Below the pieces are notes generated by a model. The model ran no database searches, was not told where the DNA came from, and saw only the letters and a program-made list of their open reading frames with translations. Shown here piece by piece: positions 31,637 through 39,802 of a stretch of 39,802 bases of DNA. Where the stretch lies: contig NZ_FOOX01000026.1 of NCBI RefSeq assembly GCF_900113335.1, positions 1 through 39,802 on the forward strand, given 5' to 3'. Source of the stretch: Desulfotruncus arcticus DSM 17038 (lineage in GTDB: Bacteria > Bacillota > Desulfotomaculia > Desulfotomaculales > Desulfallaceae). Position 1 is the stretch's first letter, and every line of letters begins with the position of its first letter. Position numbers and translations under genes: made by a program.

Positions 31637-33079
31637 TTATGGCAACTGCCTGGTTAGTTCATAACTATTGCCATTTTGGGTTAAAATGATATTAAATTCC
31701 TTTAACATATCTATAACAATGTAACCAGTTCCGTTTTCCAGCAATAAAGAGGAATGATCAAACGAACTTAATTCCTTAATTTTACGTTCACCGGACATAA
31801 CCTTAATTATTCCGTCCTGCCAATCCACCTGATATAACATAGCTTCCAGCACAGGTCTTAGTGGCAGGTAATCACGATTATCTTTTTTTATTATATTAAT
31901 GCTTAAGTCGACATTTTGACCATTGATTTTAACATTTTTTGCGCCGGAATCAAAAACTATATCCGGATTATCTTCAGGATGCAGCAGTTCCCAGGCCACC
32001 TCTTTTTGTAACGCCTCCGTCAATACAAACTGGTCCGGCTCAATCCCCACCTGGTCAATATCTGCGCCATTAGGAGTTAGATATTTGTAGACAGTAAACT
32101 TTATTGCCCCTCCGGTGCTTAAAGGAATTACGTTTTGTACAACTCCTTTACCAAAAGTAGTATCGCCTACAATAGTAGCCATTCCGTAATCCCTTAAAGC
32201 GGCGGCCATGATTTCCGAAGCGCTGGCAGTGTAGCCGTTAACCAAAATAACAGTAGGCAGGTCTTCGACAAAAGGCTTTTCCTCTGTACCTATCTTTTCT
32301 TTTTTACCTGTATTATCTACAATACTCACAACTGTAGAACCCTGGTTAATAAAGTCATCCAGCATATCAACGGCTGCATCGAGGTAACCGCCCCCATTGT
32401 CACGCAAATCTATAATCAGGCTCTTCATTCCAGAATTTTGGAGGTTTTTAACTGCATTATCAAACTCTTCTGCAGTGGAAGAGCCAAATGAAGCTACACT
32501 AATGTAACCGGTATTGCCTGCCATCATCTCAGATTTAACTGAAGACACGTGAATATCAGCCCGGTTAAGAGCTACATCAAATTCTTTTTCACCACGCCTT
32601 ACCGTAAGAGTCACCTTTGTACCATGGGGTCCGCGTATTATATTAACTACCTCGTTTAATTTTTGCCCGGTAGTGTCATTGCCATCAACGGCAATAATTA
32701 AATCGCCTTGCTTGATTCCTCCCTTTTCTGCCGGAGTGCCGGGCAGCACATCTGCAACAAACGGGTTTTTTTCGCCCGCGCTTACCTGAATACCAACACC
32801 GACCAAATCACCATTTAATGAGTCGGTAAAACTTTGAATTTCATCGGGTGAAAAATACTCGGCGTATGGATCATCCAAGGTGTCCAGCATTCCCTGTATA
32901 GCGCCGTAGTTTAAACTATCCTGTTCCGGATTGGAAAGATGATACTCTTGTAAATAGTACATAATCTCATATATCAGTGCCGCATCGTCATTATTCTGTT
33001 TGTCTGCTGCCGCAGCCGGTAAAACCGGAAAAAACAGCGCTAAAAAAGTAAAAACCAGGAACACCAGTCGCCTGGACAT
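31637..33079 (-). CDS. S41-family carboxyl-terminal processing protease (CtpA/CtpB type)
   Basis: Secreted or membrane-bound tail-specific serine protease, 480 residues. A signal peptide (about 1-25, cleavage near PAAAA) precedes a PDZ domain (about 90-170, GVGIQVS...LPGTPAEKGGIKQGD). The S41 catalytic domain has Ser286 in TASASE and Lys311 in TFGKG, exactly 25 residues apart as in Prc. The last 100 residues (INGQNVDLSIN, DYLPLRPVLEAMLYQVDWQD) form a copper amine oxidase N-domain-like module, probably for wall or substrate binding. In Bacillus, CtpB cleaves SpoIVFA during sporulation signalling; here the substrate is unknown. AAAGGGGG precedes the ATG. Divergent from polA; the 194-bp gap between them has no strong promoter I can point to. 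Confidence 0.94.
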   Translation of the reverse strand: MSRRLVFLVFTFLALFFPVLPAAAADKQNNDDAALIYEIMYYLQEYHLSNPEQDSLNYGAIQGMLDTLDDPYAEYFSPDEIQSFTDSLNGDLVGVGIQVSAGEKNPFVADVLPGTPAEKGGIKQGDLIIAVDGNDTTGQKLNEVVNIIRGPHGTKVTLTVRRGEKEFDVALNRADIHVSSVKSEMMAGNTGYISVASFGSSTAEEFDNAVKNLQNSGMKSLIIDLRDNGGGYLDAAVDMLDDFINQGSTVVSIVDNTGKKEKIGTEEKPFVEDLPTVILVNGYTASASEIMAAALRDYGMATIVGDTTFGKGVVQNVIPLSTGGAIKFTVYKYLTPNGADIDQVGIEPDQFVLTEALQKEVAWELLHPEDNPDIVFDSGAKNVKINGQNVDLSINIIKKDNRDYLPLRPVLEAMLYQVDWQDGIIKVMSGERKIKELSSFDHSSLLLENGTGYIVIDMLKEFNIILTQNGNSYELTRQLP

Positions 33080-33273
33080 GTATCTAACCCCCTTTTATTA
33101 TTAATATATTTCTATTGATTGTAATAAAAGTCCTGCTGCTTCAAACTAACTAATTAGATCAAATATTGTTGTACAGCAGGTATTTTAAAGGCTGCCGTTG
33201 AAGATACTGTTCCCAAACATCGTTATTAAGAGACACCAATTAGCCCGGCGGGCAACAAGGGGTAGATGAAACC

Positions 33274-35922
33274 ATGTCCAAGAATATTTTTCTTATTATT
33301 GACGGAAACAGTTTAACTCACCGCGCTTTTCATGCCATTCCGCTACTTACTGCCACCGACGGTACACCAACTAACGCAGTTTACGGCTTTTTAAACATGT
33401 TCTTTAAAGCATTGGATAAAATTGAGCCGGATTATATAGCCGTTACGTTCGACAAAGGCAAAACAACCTTTCGGCATCAAGATTATGCAGATTACAAATC
33501 GACACGGAAAGCCACGCCTGACGAATTAAGAACCCAGTTTCCCCTGCTGAAAGAAGCTTTACAATGTTTGAGGATTAAATACCTGGAAATGGATAATTTC
33601 GAGGCAGATGATATTATTGGAACTTTGACCGTGCTGGCCGAAAAAAACAATATCAATGTAGTAGTTCTGACAGGCGACCGGGACCTTTTGCAACTGGTAT
33701 CGCCCAAAGTCAGGGTAATGCTGACCCAAAAGGGCATAACGGAAATTCAGGATTACAACGAAGGAAAAGTGTGGGACCGTTACGGCGTAAGCCCACCGCA
33801 AATAACAGATATTAAAGGTTTAATGGGCGACGCCTCGGATAATATTCCCGGAGTGCCCGGTATCGGTGAAAAAACTGCCTTAAAGTTGATTCAGGAACAC
33901 GGCAAAGTTGAGGACGTTATAGCAGACCTTGAAAAATTGCCGACACGCTGGCGCAATAAAATAGCGGAATATAAGGAGCAGGCACTGCTATCCAAACAGT
34001 TGGCCACGATTAATTGCCAGGTGCCAATTAATGCAGAACCAGACAACTTCCGCTGGGAAGGACCGGATTACCCTGCCCTGCTGGCATTGTTCAGTAAATT
34101 AGAATTTAAAACTTTAATCCGCAACATTATTGAGAGGACGACCGGAGGGGATAAAAAAGCAGGCAATAGTTTTATGCAGTCAATGAATAAGCAAGCCGAG
34201 CTGGATGTTTACCAGGTTAATTATACGATAGCCTCAAACCGGGACAAGTTAGCCAAAATAAATAATGAAGTTGAGACTAACGGTTATATTGCTCTGGAGC
34301 TGGCGGGAGCACCCTCCAGCGGCATTATGGCTGCAGCAATTGCCCTGGAAAACGATAAGTGCTTCCTGCTGCCGGAATGCAATAAGGTTGAATGCTTAAA
34401 CACAATAACAGCTATTTGCGTCAACCCCAAATTCAAAAAAATTTGTTTCAGTGGAAAAGAAGCCATTTGGTATCTGCAGAGCCACAATCAGCAAATGATG
34501 GGCTTGTATTTTGATATTACTGTAGCATCTTATTTGCTTAACCCGGGACAATCACCTAAAACGCTTCAGGACCTGGCGCTGGAACACTTTGACCTTGTAT
34601 TGCCGGCGAAAGAAGCGAACGCACTCCCCGCCAGGGCGGATACCGTGCTGCGCCTCTACCCCCTGTTGCATCAAAAACTGGTTGAGCTTGGCATGGACAG
34701 GCTGTATTACGACGTAGAGTTACCCCTGATCTCGGTCCTGGCGGAAATGGAGATTGAAGGGGTTAACATCAACCCTGTCATACTACAGGAAATGGCCAAA
34801 GAAACAGAGGGTCAGATTTTAAACCTGGAAAAGGAAATATATGATCTGGCAGGCGAGTCATTTAATATTAATTCCCCCAAGCAATTAGGGTATATATTAT
34901 TTGAAAAAATGGGGCTTCCGGTAATTAAAAAAACCAAAACGGGCTATTCAACCGACGCATCGGTGCTGGAAGAACTCGCCACCACTCAGGTAATAGCAGA
35001 AAAGATTTTGGAGTACCGGCAGATAGCCAAATTAAAATCCACGTATGTTGACGGGCTGTTCAATCTGATTAATCCTGTTACCGGCAGGATTCATACAACT
35101 TACCATCAGGACGTAACTGCAACCGGCCGGCTGTCGAGTTCGGACCCTAATTTGCAAAACATACCTATTAGGTTGGAACAAGGAAGGAAAATTAGAAAAG
35201 TTTTTATTCCCGGCCGGGAAGGAAACTTAATTCTTGCCGCCGACTATTCCCAAATAGAGCTGCGCATACTGGCCCATATGTCGGCAGACCCCAATCTGGT
35301 TGAAGCTTTTTTACTGGGACAGGACGTCCATACCCGTACGGCAGCGGAGGTTTTTCACCTACCCATTCAAGAAGTAACACCAGAGCTGCGCAACCGGGCC
35401 AAAGCTGTTAATTTCGGCATAGTTTACGGCATTAGTGATTTCGGGCTCGCCCGTGACCTTAAAGTTAGCCGCGCTGAAGCCTCAAGTTATATAAAAAGCT
35501 ATTTTGAACGTTATTCGGGCGTGAAAAGATTCATCGACCAAAAAATTACCGAGGCCAAAGAAACAGGCTATGCCACAACCATGCTCAACCGACGTAGATA
35601 CCTGCCGGATTTGTTTAGTTCCAATCGAATCGCCAGGGCTTTCGGCGAGCGTACTGCCATCAACACACCCATCCAGGGCAGCGCCGCAGACATAATTAAG
35701 CTGGCGATGGTAAGAATAAATAACGAGTTAAAAAACCGCCAGATGAAAACAAAAATGATCCTTCAGGTTCATGACGAGTTAATTTTCGACGTACCTCAAG
35801 ATGAATTGGAAAAGGCCAAAAGCATAATTAGGGAATTTATGGAAAACGCCTTGCAATTGGATGTCCCCCTGTTGGTCGATATAAAGGTAGGACCAAACTG
35901 GTATGACGTAAGAAAGGTGTAA
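33274..35922 (+). CDS. polA: DNA polymerase I
   Basis: 882 residues, three-domain family A polymerase for repair and Okazaki fragment processing. The N-terminal 5'-3' exonuclease domain (about 1-290) has FDKGKTTFRH, NFEADDIIGT, TGDRDLLQL and GDASDNIPGVPGIG with its acidic metal ligands. The 3'-5' exonuclease domain (about 300-470) has lost the DxE motif (YIALELAG where active enzymes have DIET), so proofreading is probably absent, as in Bacillus and Thermus Pol I. The polymerase domain has motif A DYSQIELR (Asp657), motif B RNRAKAVNFGIVYG and motif C VHDE (Asp834, Glu835). AAGGGG precedes the ATG. The mutM start lies just past its stop. Confidence 0.98.
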   Translation: MSKNIFLIIDGNSLTHRAFHAIPLLTATDGTPTNAVYGFLNMFFKALDKIEPDYIAVTFDKGKTTFRHQDYADYKSTRKATPDELRTQFPLLKEALQCLRIKYLEMDNFEADDIIGTLTVLAEKNNINVVVLTGDRDLLQLVSPKVRVMLTQKGITEIQDYNEGKVWDRYGVSPPQITDIKGLMGDASDNIPGVPGIGEKTALKLIQEHGKVEDVIADLEKLPTRWRNKIAEYKEQALLSKQLATINCQVPINAEPDNFRWEGPDYPALLALFSKLEFKTLIRNIIERTTGGDKKAGNSFMQSMNKQAELDVYQVNYTIASNRDKLAKINNEVETNGYIALELAGAPSSGIMAAAIALENDKCFLLPECNKVECLNTITAICVNPKFKKICFSGKEAIWYLQSHNQQMMGLYFDITVASYLLNPGQSPKTLQDLALEHFDLVLPAKEANALPARADTVLRLYPLLHQKLVELGMDRLYYDVELPLISVLAEMEIEGVNINPVILQEMAKETEGQILNLEKEIYDLAGESFNINSPKQLGYILFEKMGLPVIKKTKTGYSTDASVLEELATTQVIAEKILEYRQIAKLKSTYVDGLFNLINPVTGRIHTTYHQDVTATGRLSSSDPNLQNIPIRLEQGRKIRKVFIPGREGNLILAADYSQIELRILAHMSADPNLVEAFLLGQDVHTRTAAEVFHLPIQEVTPELRNRAKAVNFGIVYGISDFGLARDLKVSRAEASSYIKSYFERYSGVKRFIDQKITEAKETGYATTMLNRRRYLPDLFSSNRIARAFGERTAINTPIQGSAADIIKLAMVRINNELKNRQMKTKMILQVHDELIFDVPQDELEKAKSIIREFMENALQLDVPLLVDIKVGPNWYDVRKV

Positions 35923-35927
35923 TGCAG

Positions 35928-36755
35928 ATGCCGGAACTCCCCGAAGTGGAAACCGTCAAAAGGACACTGGAGAAAAAAATAAAGGGCTTAACCATAACTG
36001 ATGTTGAAATAGATATGCCTAAAATTATCCGGGATACTACGCCGGAAGACTTTAAAAAAGCAGTAACGGGTATAAAAATTTTACGACTGGCGCGTCGCGG
36101 GAAATATTTACTTATTTATTTGTCAGGTGAAAACGTGCTGGTCATTCACTTAAGGATGACCGGGCGACTGGTTTATACAGAGGCATCTGAGCCGGTACCC
36201 CGCCACACTCATTTAATTTTCCACCTTAGTGACGGCTACCAATTGCGATTTAACGATGTAAGGCAGTTCGGACGGGTTATATTGGCAACCAATAAAACTC
36301 TTAGCCACATTAAAGGGTTTAAGGACCTTGGCCCCGAGCCTCTGGAAAAAGATTTTACCAGGGACTTCTTACGACGCGAACTAAAAAGAAAGCGCACCAG
36401 AATCAAACCACTGCTTCTTGACCAGACATTCATTGCAGGTCTGGGCAATATTTATGTTGATGAAACCCTGCACAGGGCCCGCATACACCCGGAGCGGTTA
36501 GCCTGTAACCTGTCGCCAAGAGAAATCGCCAACCTGTATCATTCTATCTGCGAAGTTCTGCGGGAAGGAATTGATAACCGTGGAACCTCGATGCGTGACT
36601 ATGTTGACGGCGATGGCCGGACCGGTAATTTTCAGGAGTTCTTACGGGTTTACAATCGCGAAGGGGAAAAATGTCCCCGCTGCGGTGCCACCATAGACCG
36701 CATCAAAGTTGGCGGGCGAAGTTCTTATTATTGCCCGGTTTGCCAAAAAGAGTAG
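35928..36755 (+). CDS. mutM: Formamidopyrimidine-DNA glycosylase (Fpg/MutM)
   Basis: Base-excision repair enzyme for 8-oxoguanine and formamidopyrimidines, with AP-lyase activity. 275 residues. The start at 35928 is fixed by biology: the mature enzyme must begin with Pro (MPELPEVETV) because Pro2 forms the Schiff base and Glu3 is also catalytic. The ATG six bases earlier overlaps the polA stop and would block this. Lys59 (RRGKYLL) corresponds to the conserved active-site lysine. The C-terminal zinc finger has four cysteines (CPRCG and CPVCQ). AAAGGTG lies eight bases upstream. Directly behind polA, as in B. subtilis. Confidence 0.97.
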   Translation: MPELPEVETVKRTLEKKIKGLTITDVEIDMPKIIRDTTPEDFKKAVTGIKILRLARRGKYLLIYLSGENVLVIHLRMTGRLVYTEASEPVPRHTHLIFHLSDGYQLRFNDVRQFGRVILATNKTLSHIKGFKDLGPEPLEKDFTRDFLRRELKRKRTRIKPLLLDQTFIAGLGNIYVDETLHRARIHPERLACNLSPREIANLYHSICEVLREGIDNRGTSMRDYVDGDGRTGNFQEFLRVYNREGEKCPRCGATIDRIKVGGRSSYYCPVCQKE

Positions 36756-36851
36756 ATCATTACAGAGCACCAGCTATCCATAACCAGGAACATTTCGACT
36801 TTCCCCACCATAATATTTAAGAGAAGTTGTCATAATGGGGGGTGAAAGTCA

Positions 36852-37508
36852 ATGGATTTTTTGGCGCTGACACTTTTTGCAATTGCCTTAAATCTTGATT
36901 CATTTGCCGTTGGAGTTTCCTATGGAATAAGAAACATTAAACTTCCAACAACATCACTTTTAATCATCAGTTTAATGTCCATGGGAGCAATAACCTTTTC
37001 AATGCTTCTGGGTAAAACAGTTGCAGGTTATTTTTCCCCAACCTTTGCCCACAGGCTGGGTGGTTTTATCTTATTGCTAATCGGACTATGGGTTCTAATT
37101 CAGTCACTGCAGGAAAACCGTCATCAAAATAGTAATTTAAATGAACCCCAAGATGACCAATCATCCGATACCCTGGTTAAAATCCACATTAGGTTTTTGG
37201 GGTTGGCGATACAAATTTTAAGAGAGCCTTCCCGGGCCGACCTGGACCGTTCAGGAACAATCTCCGCACGGGAAGCGGTTCTACTGGGGATAGCGCTGGC
37301 AATGGACGCCTTTGGAGCAGGCTTTGCAGTTTCAATGATGGGGTTTAGTATTGTATTTACCGCCCTGATGGTGGGAATCGGTCATTTTATACTAACCTAT
37401 GGGGGACTTCTTGCCGGGATGGGAATGAACGGCAAAGGTCTCTGCCAAAAACTAAGCACCCTGCCGGGATTTATTTTAATTGCCCTGGGCCTATTTAAAA
37501 TTCATTAA
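36852..37508 (+). CDS. ytaF: Sporulation membrane protein YtaF (MntP-like)
   Basis: 218-residue membrane protein with about six helices in two similar halves separated by a hydrophilic linker (about 88-145). Both halves show the MntP/YtaF signature of a membrane-embedded Asp: IALNLDSFAVGVSYG and IALAMDAFGAGFAVS. MntP relatives export manganese. YtaF is a sporulation-linked relative always placed between mutM and coaE in bacilli, as here. The linker contains ADLDRSGTISAREA, similar to an EF-hand loop, often seen in YtaF proteins. GGGGGGTG lies seven bases before the ATG. Ion specificity is unknown. Confidence 0.9.
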   Translation: MDFLALTLFAIALNLDSFAVGVSYGIRNIKLPTTSLLIISLMSMGAITFSMLLGKTVAGYFSPTFAHRLGGFILLLIGLWVLIQSLQENRHQNSNLNEPQDDQSSDTLVKIHIRFLGLAIQILREPSRADLDRSGTISAREAVLLGIALAMDAFGAGFAVSMMGFSIVFTALMVGIGHFILTYGGLLAGMGMNGKGLCQKLSTLPGFILIALGLFKIH

Positions 37509-37536
37509 AACAGTTGTAAAATATATACTAAATGCT

Positions 37537-37566
37537 AGTCCGGCACCCTGCCGGGCTATATTTTTA
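37537..37566 (+). terminator. Terminator after ytaF
   Basis: AGTCCGGC, loop ACCCT, GCCGGGCT (eight pairs with one G-T), followed by ATATTTTTATA. Confidence 0.75.
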
Positions 37567-37583
37567 TATACTTGAAAAAGAGA

Positions 37584-37612
37584 TTGACAAAAAAGAGATT
37601 TGTTATTAATTT
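37584..37612 (+). promoter_or_regulatory. Probable coaE promoter
   Basis: TTGACA (37584-37589), 17-bp spacer, TAATTT (37607-37612). The -35 is perfect and the -10 is moderate. It ends 18 bp before the coaE start, so the leader would be very short. Confidence 0.45.
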
Positions 37613-37630
37613 TATTGCGGAGGAATAATC

Positions 37631-38245
37631 ATGCTGGTAGTTGGACTTACAGGCAATATAGGCAGCGGCAAAAGCACCGTTGCACGGATCCTGAAGGATT
37701 TTGGGGCCAGGGTTGTGGATACCGATCAAATTGCCAGGGACGTAGTGGCTCCAGGCACAACCGGGTTGGACAAAATCATCAAGCACTTCGGAGTTGAAGT
37801 CATGAATCCCGATGGCACGCTTAACCGGCGAAAAGTGGCCCAAATTGTTTTTAGTGACCCGGAAGCGCTTGCACGCCTGAACGGCATTATTCATCCGGAA
37901 ATAAGATCTGTCTTACTGGATATAATCTCTGATTATAAAGAAAAAGCAGATGCAGCGTTATTGGTTATCGAAGTCCCACTATTATTTGAAACCGGAATGA
38001 ATCATTTAGTAGACGAAGCCTGGCTTGTTACGGTGGACCCGGCAGTTCAAATTAACAGGATCATAACCCGGGATAATACATCAATGGGCGAGGCTAAAAG
38101 TCGAATAGCAGCCCAAATGCCGCAGAAAGATAAAGTACTGCTTGCCGACAGAGTAATCGATAACAGCAATGGAATCAATGAAACATTAATTCAGGTTAAA
38201 AAAATTTGGGATGCGGCGGTAAAACAAACAGATGGAGTGGTATAA
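37631..38245 (+). CDS. coaE: Dephospho-CoA kinase
   Basis: Last enzyme of coenzyme A synthesis: phosphorylates the ribose 3'-OH of dephospho-CoA with ATP. 204 residues, the usual length. P-loop GLTGNIGSGKS at residues 5-15, then VVDTDQIARDVV with the conserved Asp, HPEIR in the CoA-binding lid region and VIEVPLLFETG. GGAGG lies seven bases before the ATG. Its stop is immediately followed by the TTG start of the transglycosylase gene, so the two are co-transcribed. Confidence 0.97.
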   Translation: MLVVGLTGNIGSGKSTVARILKDFGARVVDTDQIARDVVAPGTTGLDKIIKHFGVEVMNPDGTLNRRKVAQIVFSDPEALARLNGIIHPEIRSVLLDIISDYKEKADAALLVIEVPLLFETGMNHLVDEAWLVTVDPAVQINRIITRDNTSMGEAKSRIAAQMPQKDKVLLADRVIDNSNGINETLIQVKKIWDAAVKQTDGVV

Positions 38246-38809
38246 TTGAATGCCCGCAGGCGCAGGTTTAAAGCATCAAGATTATTATTTCTTATATTAC
38301 TTGTACTTTTAGTTTTTAACTATAAACAAATAGTTAAAATAATTTACCCAATGCCCTATGATAATACCATATATAAATATTCTGAAAGGGCTGGTGTAGA
38401 CCCCTTTTTTATGACGGCGATTATGAAAGCAGAAAGCAGTTTTAAACCAGATGCCGTTTCCGCCAAAGGAGCCCGCGGTTTAATGCAGATTATGCCTGAA
38501 ACCGGCCAGTGGATTGCACAGCAAATTAATCTTAACCCCTTTCACCAGGATCTGCTGTTCGACCCGGAAACCAATATTAGGCTGGGCGCCTGGTATATTG
38601 CCAACTTGGAAAATGAGTTTAAAGGAAATAAAATAATGGTTCTTGCGGCTTATAACGGTGGACGGGGTAACGTCAACAAGTGGATGGACGAAAAAAAGAT
38701 ATCCGGTAGCATTAAAGATATTCAAATGATCCCGTTTCCCGAAACAAAAAACTTCGTTGCCAAGGTGTTATGGAATTACAAAGTATACCAATGGCTTTAC
38801 GCAAAATGA
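38246..38809 (+). CDS. Lytic transglycosylase (SLT domain)
   Basis: Membrane-anchored peptidoglycan-cleaving enzyme, 187 residues. A very basic N-terminus (NARRRRFK) and one helix (about 12-24) anchor it. The SLT domain has the catalytic Glu63 in MKAESSF, then GARGLMQIMPET, DPETNIRLGAWYI and LAAYNGGRGNV. It matches the short YjbJ-like lytic transglycosylases of Firmicutes. The start is TTG (38246), directly after the coaE stop, with GGAG eight bases upstream. Confidence 0.93.
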   Translation: MNARRRRFKASRLLFLILLVLLVFNYKQIVKIIYPMPYDNTIYKYSERAGVDPFFMTAIMKAESSFKPDAVSAKGARGLMQIMPETGQWIAQQINLNPFHQDLLFDPETNIRLGAWYIANLENEFKGNKIMVLAAYNGGRGNVNKWMDEKKISGSIKDIQMIPFPETKNFVAKVLWNYKVYQWLYAK

Positions 38810-38852
38810 ATGCACCATGCTAAATACAGCAGTAATAGCTAAACTTACACTA

Positions 38853-38881
38853 TTGACAAACCTAGTCTGTCAACATATAAT
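38853..38881 (+). promoter_or_regulatory. Consensus sigma-A promoter beside the insertion sequence
   Basis: TTGACA (38853-38858), 17-bp spacer, TATAAT (38876-38881), both perfect. A TGTCAA inside the spacer (38869-38874) forms an inverted repeat with the -35 box, like an operator. It points towards the transposase, against its direction, and is followed within about 25 nt by a terminator. Confidence 0.8.
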
Positions 38882-38907
38882 CCTGTCTTTGACAGTTATA
38901 AGCCATG

Positions 38908-38952
38908 AAAAAGCTTGAAGACCCTGTAATTGCAGGGTCTTCAAGCTTTTTT
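38908..38952. terminator. 19-bp perfect hairpin terminator
   Basis: AAAAAGCTTGAAGACCCTG, loop TAATTG, and the exact inverse, ending in six T. The A-run on the other side makes it two-way. It separates the plus-strand coaE/transglycosylase operon and the promoter at 38853 from the transposase. Confidence 0.95.
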
Positions 38953-38954
38953 GC

Positions 38955-39802
38955 ACTATTAAAAAAGTGAGTAATATTTTTTATTTTTTAGTTATGCTAA
39001 AAAATTGTTTCATCAATGTCTTTTTTATAATCTCGTAATCTGTTCGAAAACCAAAAGATTCATGTAGTGCATCAGTAAATTCGGTTCTTGTATAGGTCGG
39101 TATATACCCCTCGCCCTTAATCTCATAGAAATTCATTTCTTTTAATCCGTTGATGATTTCACTGCATGAAAACTTATTCCCTAGTTTCTTTTCCAATAAT
39201 CGATAAATAATGAGGGACATAAAGCAGGTAGTAAAATGTGCCTTAATTCTATCCTCGCGACTTAAGTACACCGGCCGGGCTTTAAACTCGCTTTTCATGA
39301 TCCGGAAACATTCTTCAATCTCCCAGCGCCGCTGGTTAATTCGAATGATTTCCTGAGCACTACCTTCGAGGTTCGTACAAACGGCATAAAATCCATCATA
39401 GGCTTCTTCGGCAACGATGGTTTCGTTATTTAATGCATAGGATTCATTGTCAGCTATTTCGCCATCAGACGTATAGCTGGTTTTTTTAATAAAACGTTTA
39501 TAGTCGTTCTGATTGTTTTTTGAAATTTTAGTCGGATTCGAATCAAGTAATTTCTGAGCACGTTCGATTTGTGAATTACGAATTTGACGTTGATAGTTTT
39601 TGTACTTGATGGAGTAAGTAACAATAAGTTTTTGTTCTAGGCCATTTTCTTTAATCCAACGTTCTTTGAAGAAGCATTTGTCCTTGTAGGTCTCCTCGTC
39701 AATCTGGGCGATATCATAAGTTTTATCACGATCTGTAAGGTGCCAGCCTTTTGAATCAAGGGACCATTTTTTTAAATGCTTTTTTAGTTTTTTAATCGAT
39801 TG
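38955..39802 (-). mobile_element. Insertion sequence, partial (IS1634-like)
   Basis: The transposase gene marks an insertion sequence that begins somewhere between the transglycosylase stop (38809) and 38981 and continues beyond the window. The terminal inverted repeat cannot be fixed because only one end is visible. The promoter and hairpin at 38853-38952 may lie inside or just outside the element. The left boundary given is a guess. Confidence 0.6.
38981..39802 (-). CDS. IS4-superfamily (IS1634-like) transposase, C-terminal part
   Basis: DDE transposase, 273 residues in the window, running in frame from the right edge to a stop at 38981. The frame from 39802 to 38981 is open. Key pieces: EEAYDGFYAVCTNLE, containing a conserved Asp of the DDE triad, and INQRRWEIEECFRIMK, the YREK-like motif of the IS4 group with its catalytic Glu. 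KARPVYLSREDRIKAHFTTC follows, typical of the IS1634 family. The N-terminus and left end lie outside the window, so intactness cannot be judged. It is AT-rich compared with the neighbouring housekeeping genes. Confidence 0.92.
   Translation of the reverse strand, partial: QSIKKLKKHLKKWSLDSKGWHLTDRDKTYDIAQIDEETYKDKCFFKERWIKENGLEQKLIVTYSIKYKNYQRQIRNSQIERAQKLLDSNPTKISKNNQNDYKRFIKKTSYTSDGEIADNESYALNNETIVAEEAYDGFYAVCTNLEGSAQEIIRINQRRWEIEECFRIMKSEFKARPVYLSREDRIKAHFTTCFMSLIIYRLLEKKLGNKFSCSEIINGLKEMNFYEIKGEGYIPTYTRTEFTDALHESFGFRTDYEIIKKTLMKQFFSITKK

Noticed and set aside
34250..34700. Loss of the 3'-5' exonuclease motif in polA as a novelty
   Set aside because: Inactive proofreading domains are normal in DNA polymerase I of Bacillus and Thermus, so it is not remarkable here.
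35922..35927. ATG start of mutM overlapping the polA stop
   Set aside because: Fpg needs Pro directly after the removed Met for catalysis, which only the ATG at 35928 gives.
1..39802. CRISPR array or toxin-antitoxin pair
   Set aside because: No regularly spaced direct repeats, cas genes or paired small toxin/antitoxin frames were seen in the window.

Overview
The window is chromosomal DNA of an endospore-forming Firmicute, most likely of the Desulfotomaculum/Pelotomaculum type (Peptococcaceae-like). This is inferred from the sporulation genes (yunB, ytxC, pdaB, ytaF, gerPA/PF-like), the T-box leaders, the TTG and ATT start codons, strong GGAGG ribosome binding sites and a gene order shared with Bacillus subtilis (pheST-zapA-polX-mutS2, infC-rpmI-rplT, polA-mutM-ytaF-coaE). 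No species can be named from the sequence alone.

Layout. Positions 1-299 are the 5' end of a 16S rRNA gene on the minus strand, driven by two tandem promoters (471-587). yunB and tyrS follow on the minus strand, then a class A penicillin-binding protein on the plus strand. From 5.3 to 24.7 kb almost everything is on the minus strand. In transcription order: a frameshifted LysR gene; ytxC; a T-box leader with thrS; infC-rpmI-rplT with its own promoter and leader attenuator; an ysgA/spoU-type rRNA methyltransferase; a T-box leader with pheS-pheT; zapA; and the cluster polX, 3-methyladenine glycosylase, NIF3-like, U32-type hydroxylase, mutS2. The theme is translation (tRNA charging, IF3, L20, L35, rRNA modification, ribosome rescue) plus DNA repair.

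The stretch from about 23.7 to 27.9 kb is AT-rich and more accessory: the broken LysR gene, a soluble chemoreceptor-like protein, a DUF1540 mini-protein, an unknown four-helix membrane protein and two tandem GerPA/GerPF-like genes, with several hairpin elements between them. A tRNA-Val(GAC) gene follows on the minus strand, then a D,D-carboxypeptidase, pdaB, a SEC-C zinc-motif protein of unknown function and a CtpA-type protease. The right end is the plus-strand group polA, mutM, ytaF, coaE and a lytic transglycosylase, and then a partial IS4-superfamily (IS1634-like) transposase running off the window.

No large undescribed system was found. The most notable observations are: a PolX whose polymerase aspartates are replaced while its PHP nuclease motifs are kept; a LysR gene interrupted at an A9 tract; infC starting at ATT; two hairpin families, each present twice, one with a compensatory base-pair change; a SEC-C protein whose C-terminus resembles a TFIIB/cyclin-like repeat; and a consensus promoter followed within about 25 nt by a 19-bp terminator beside the insertion sequence.
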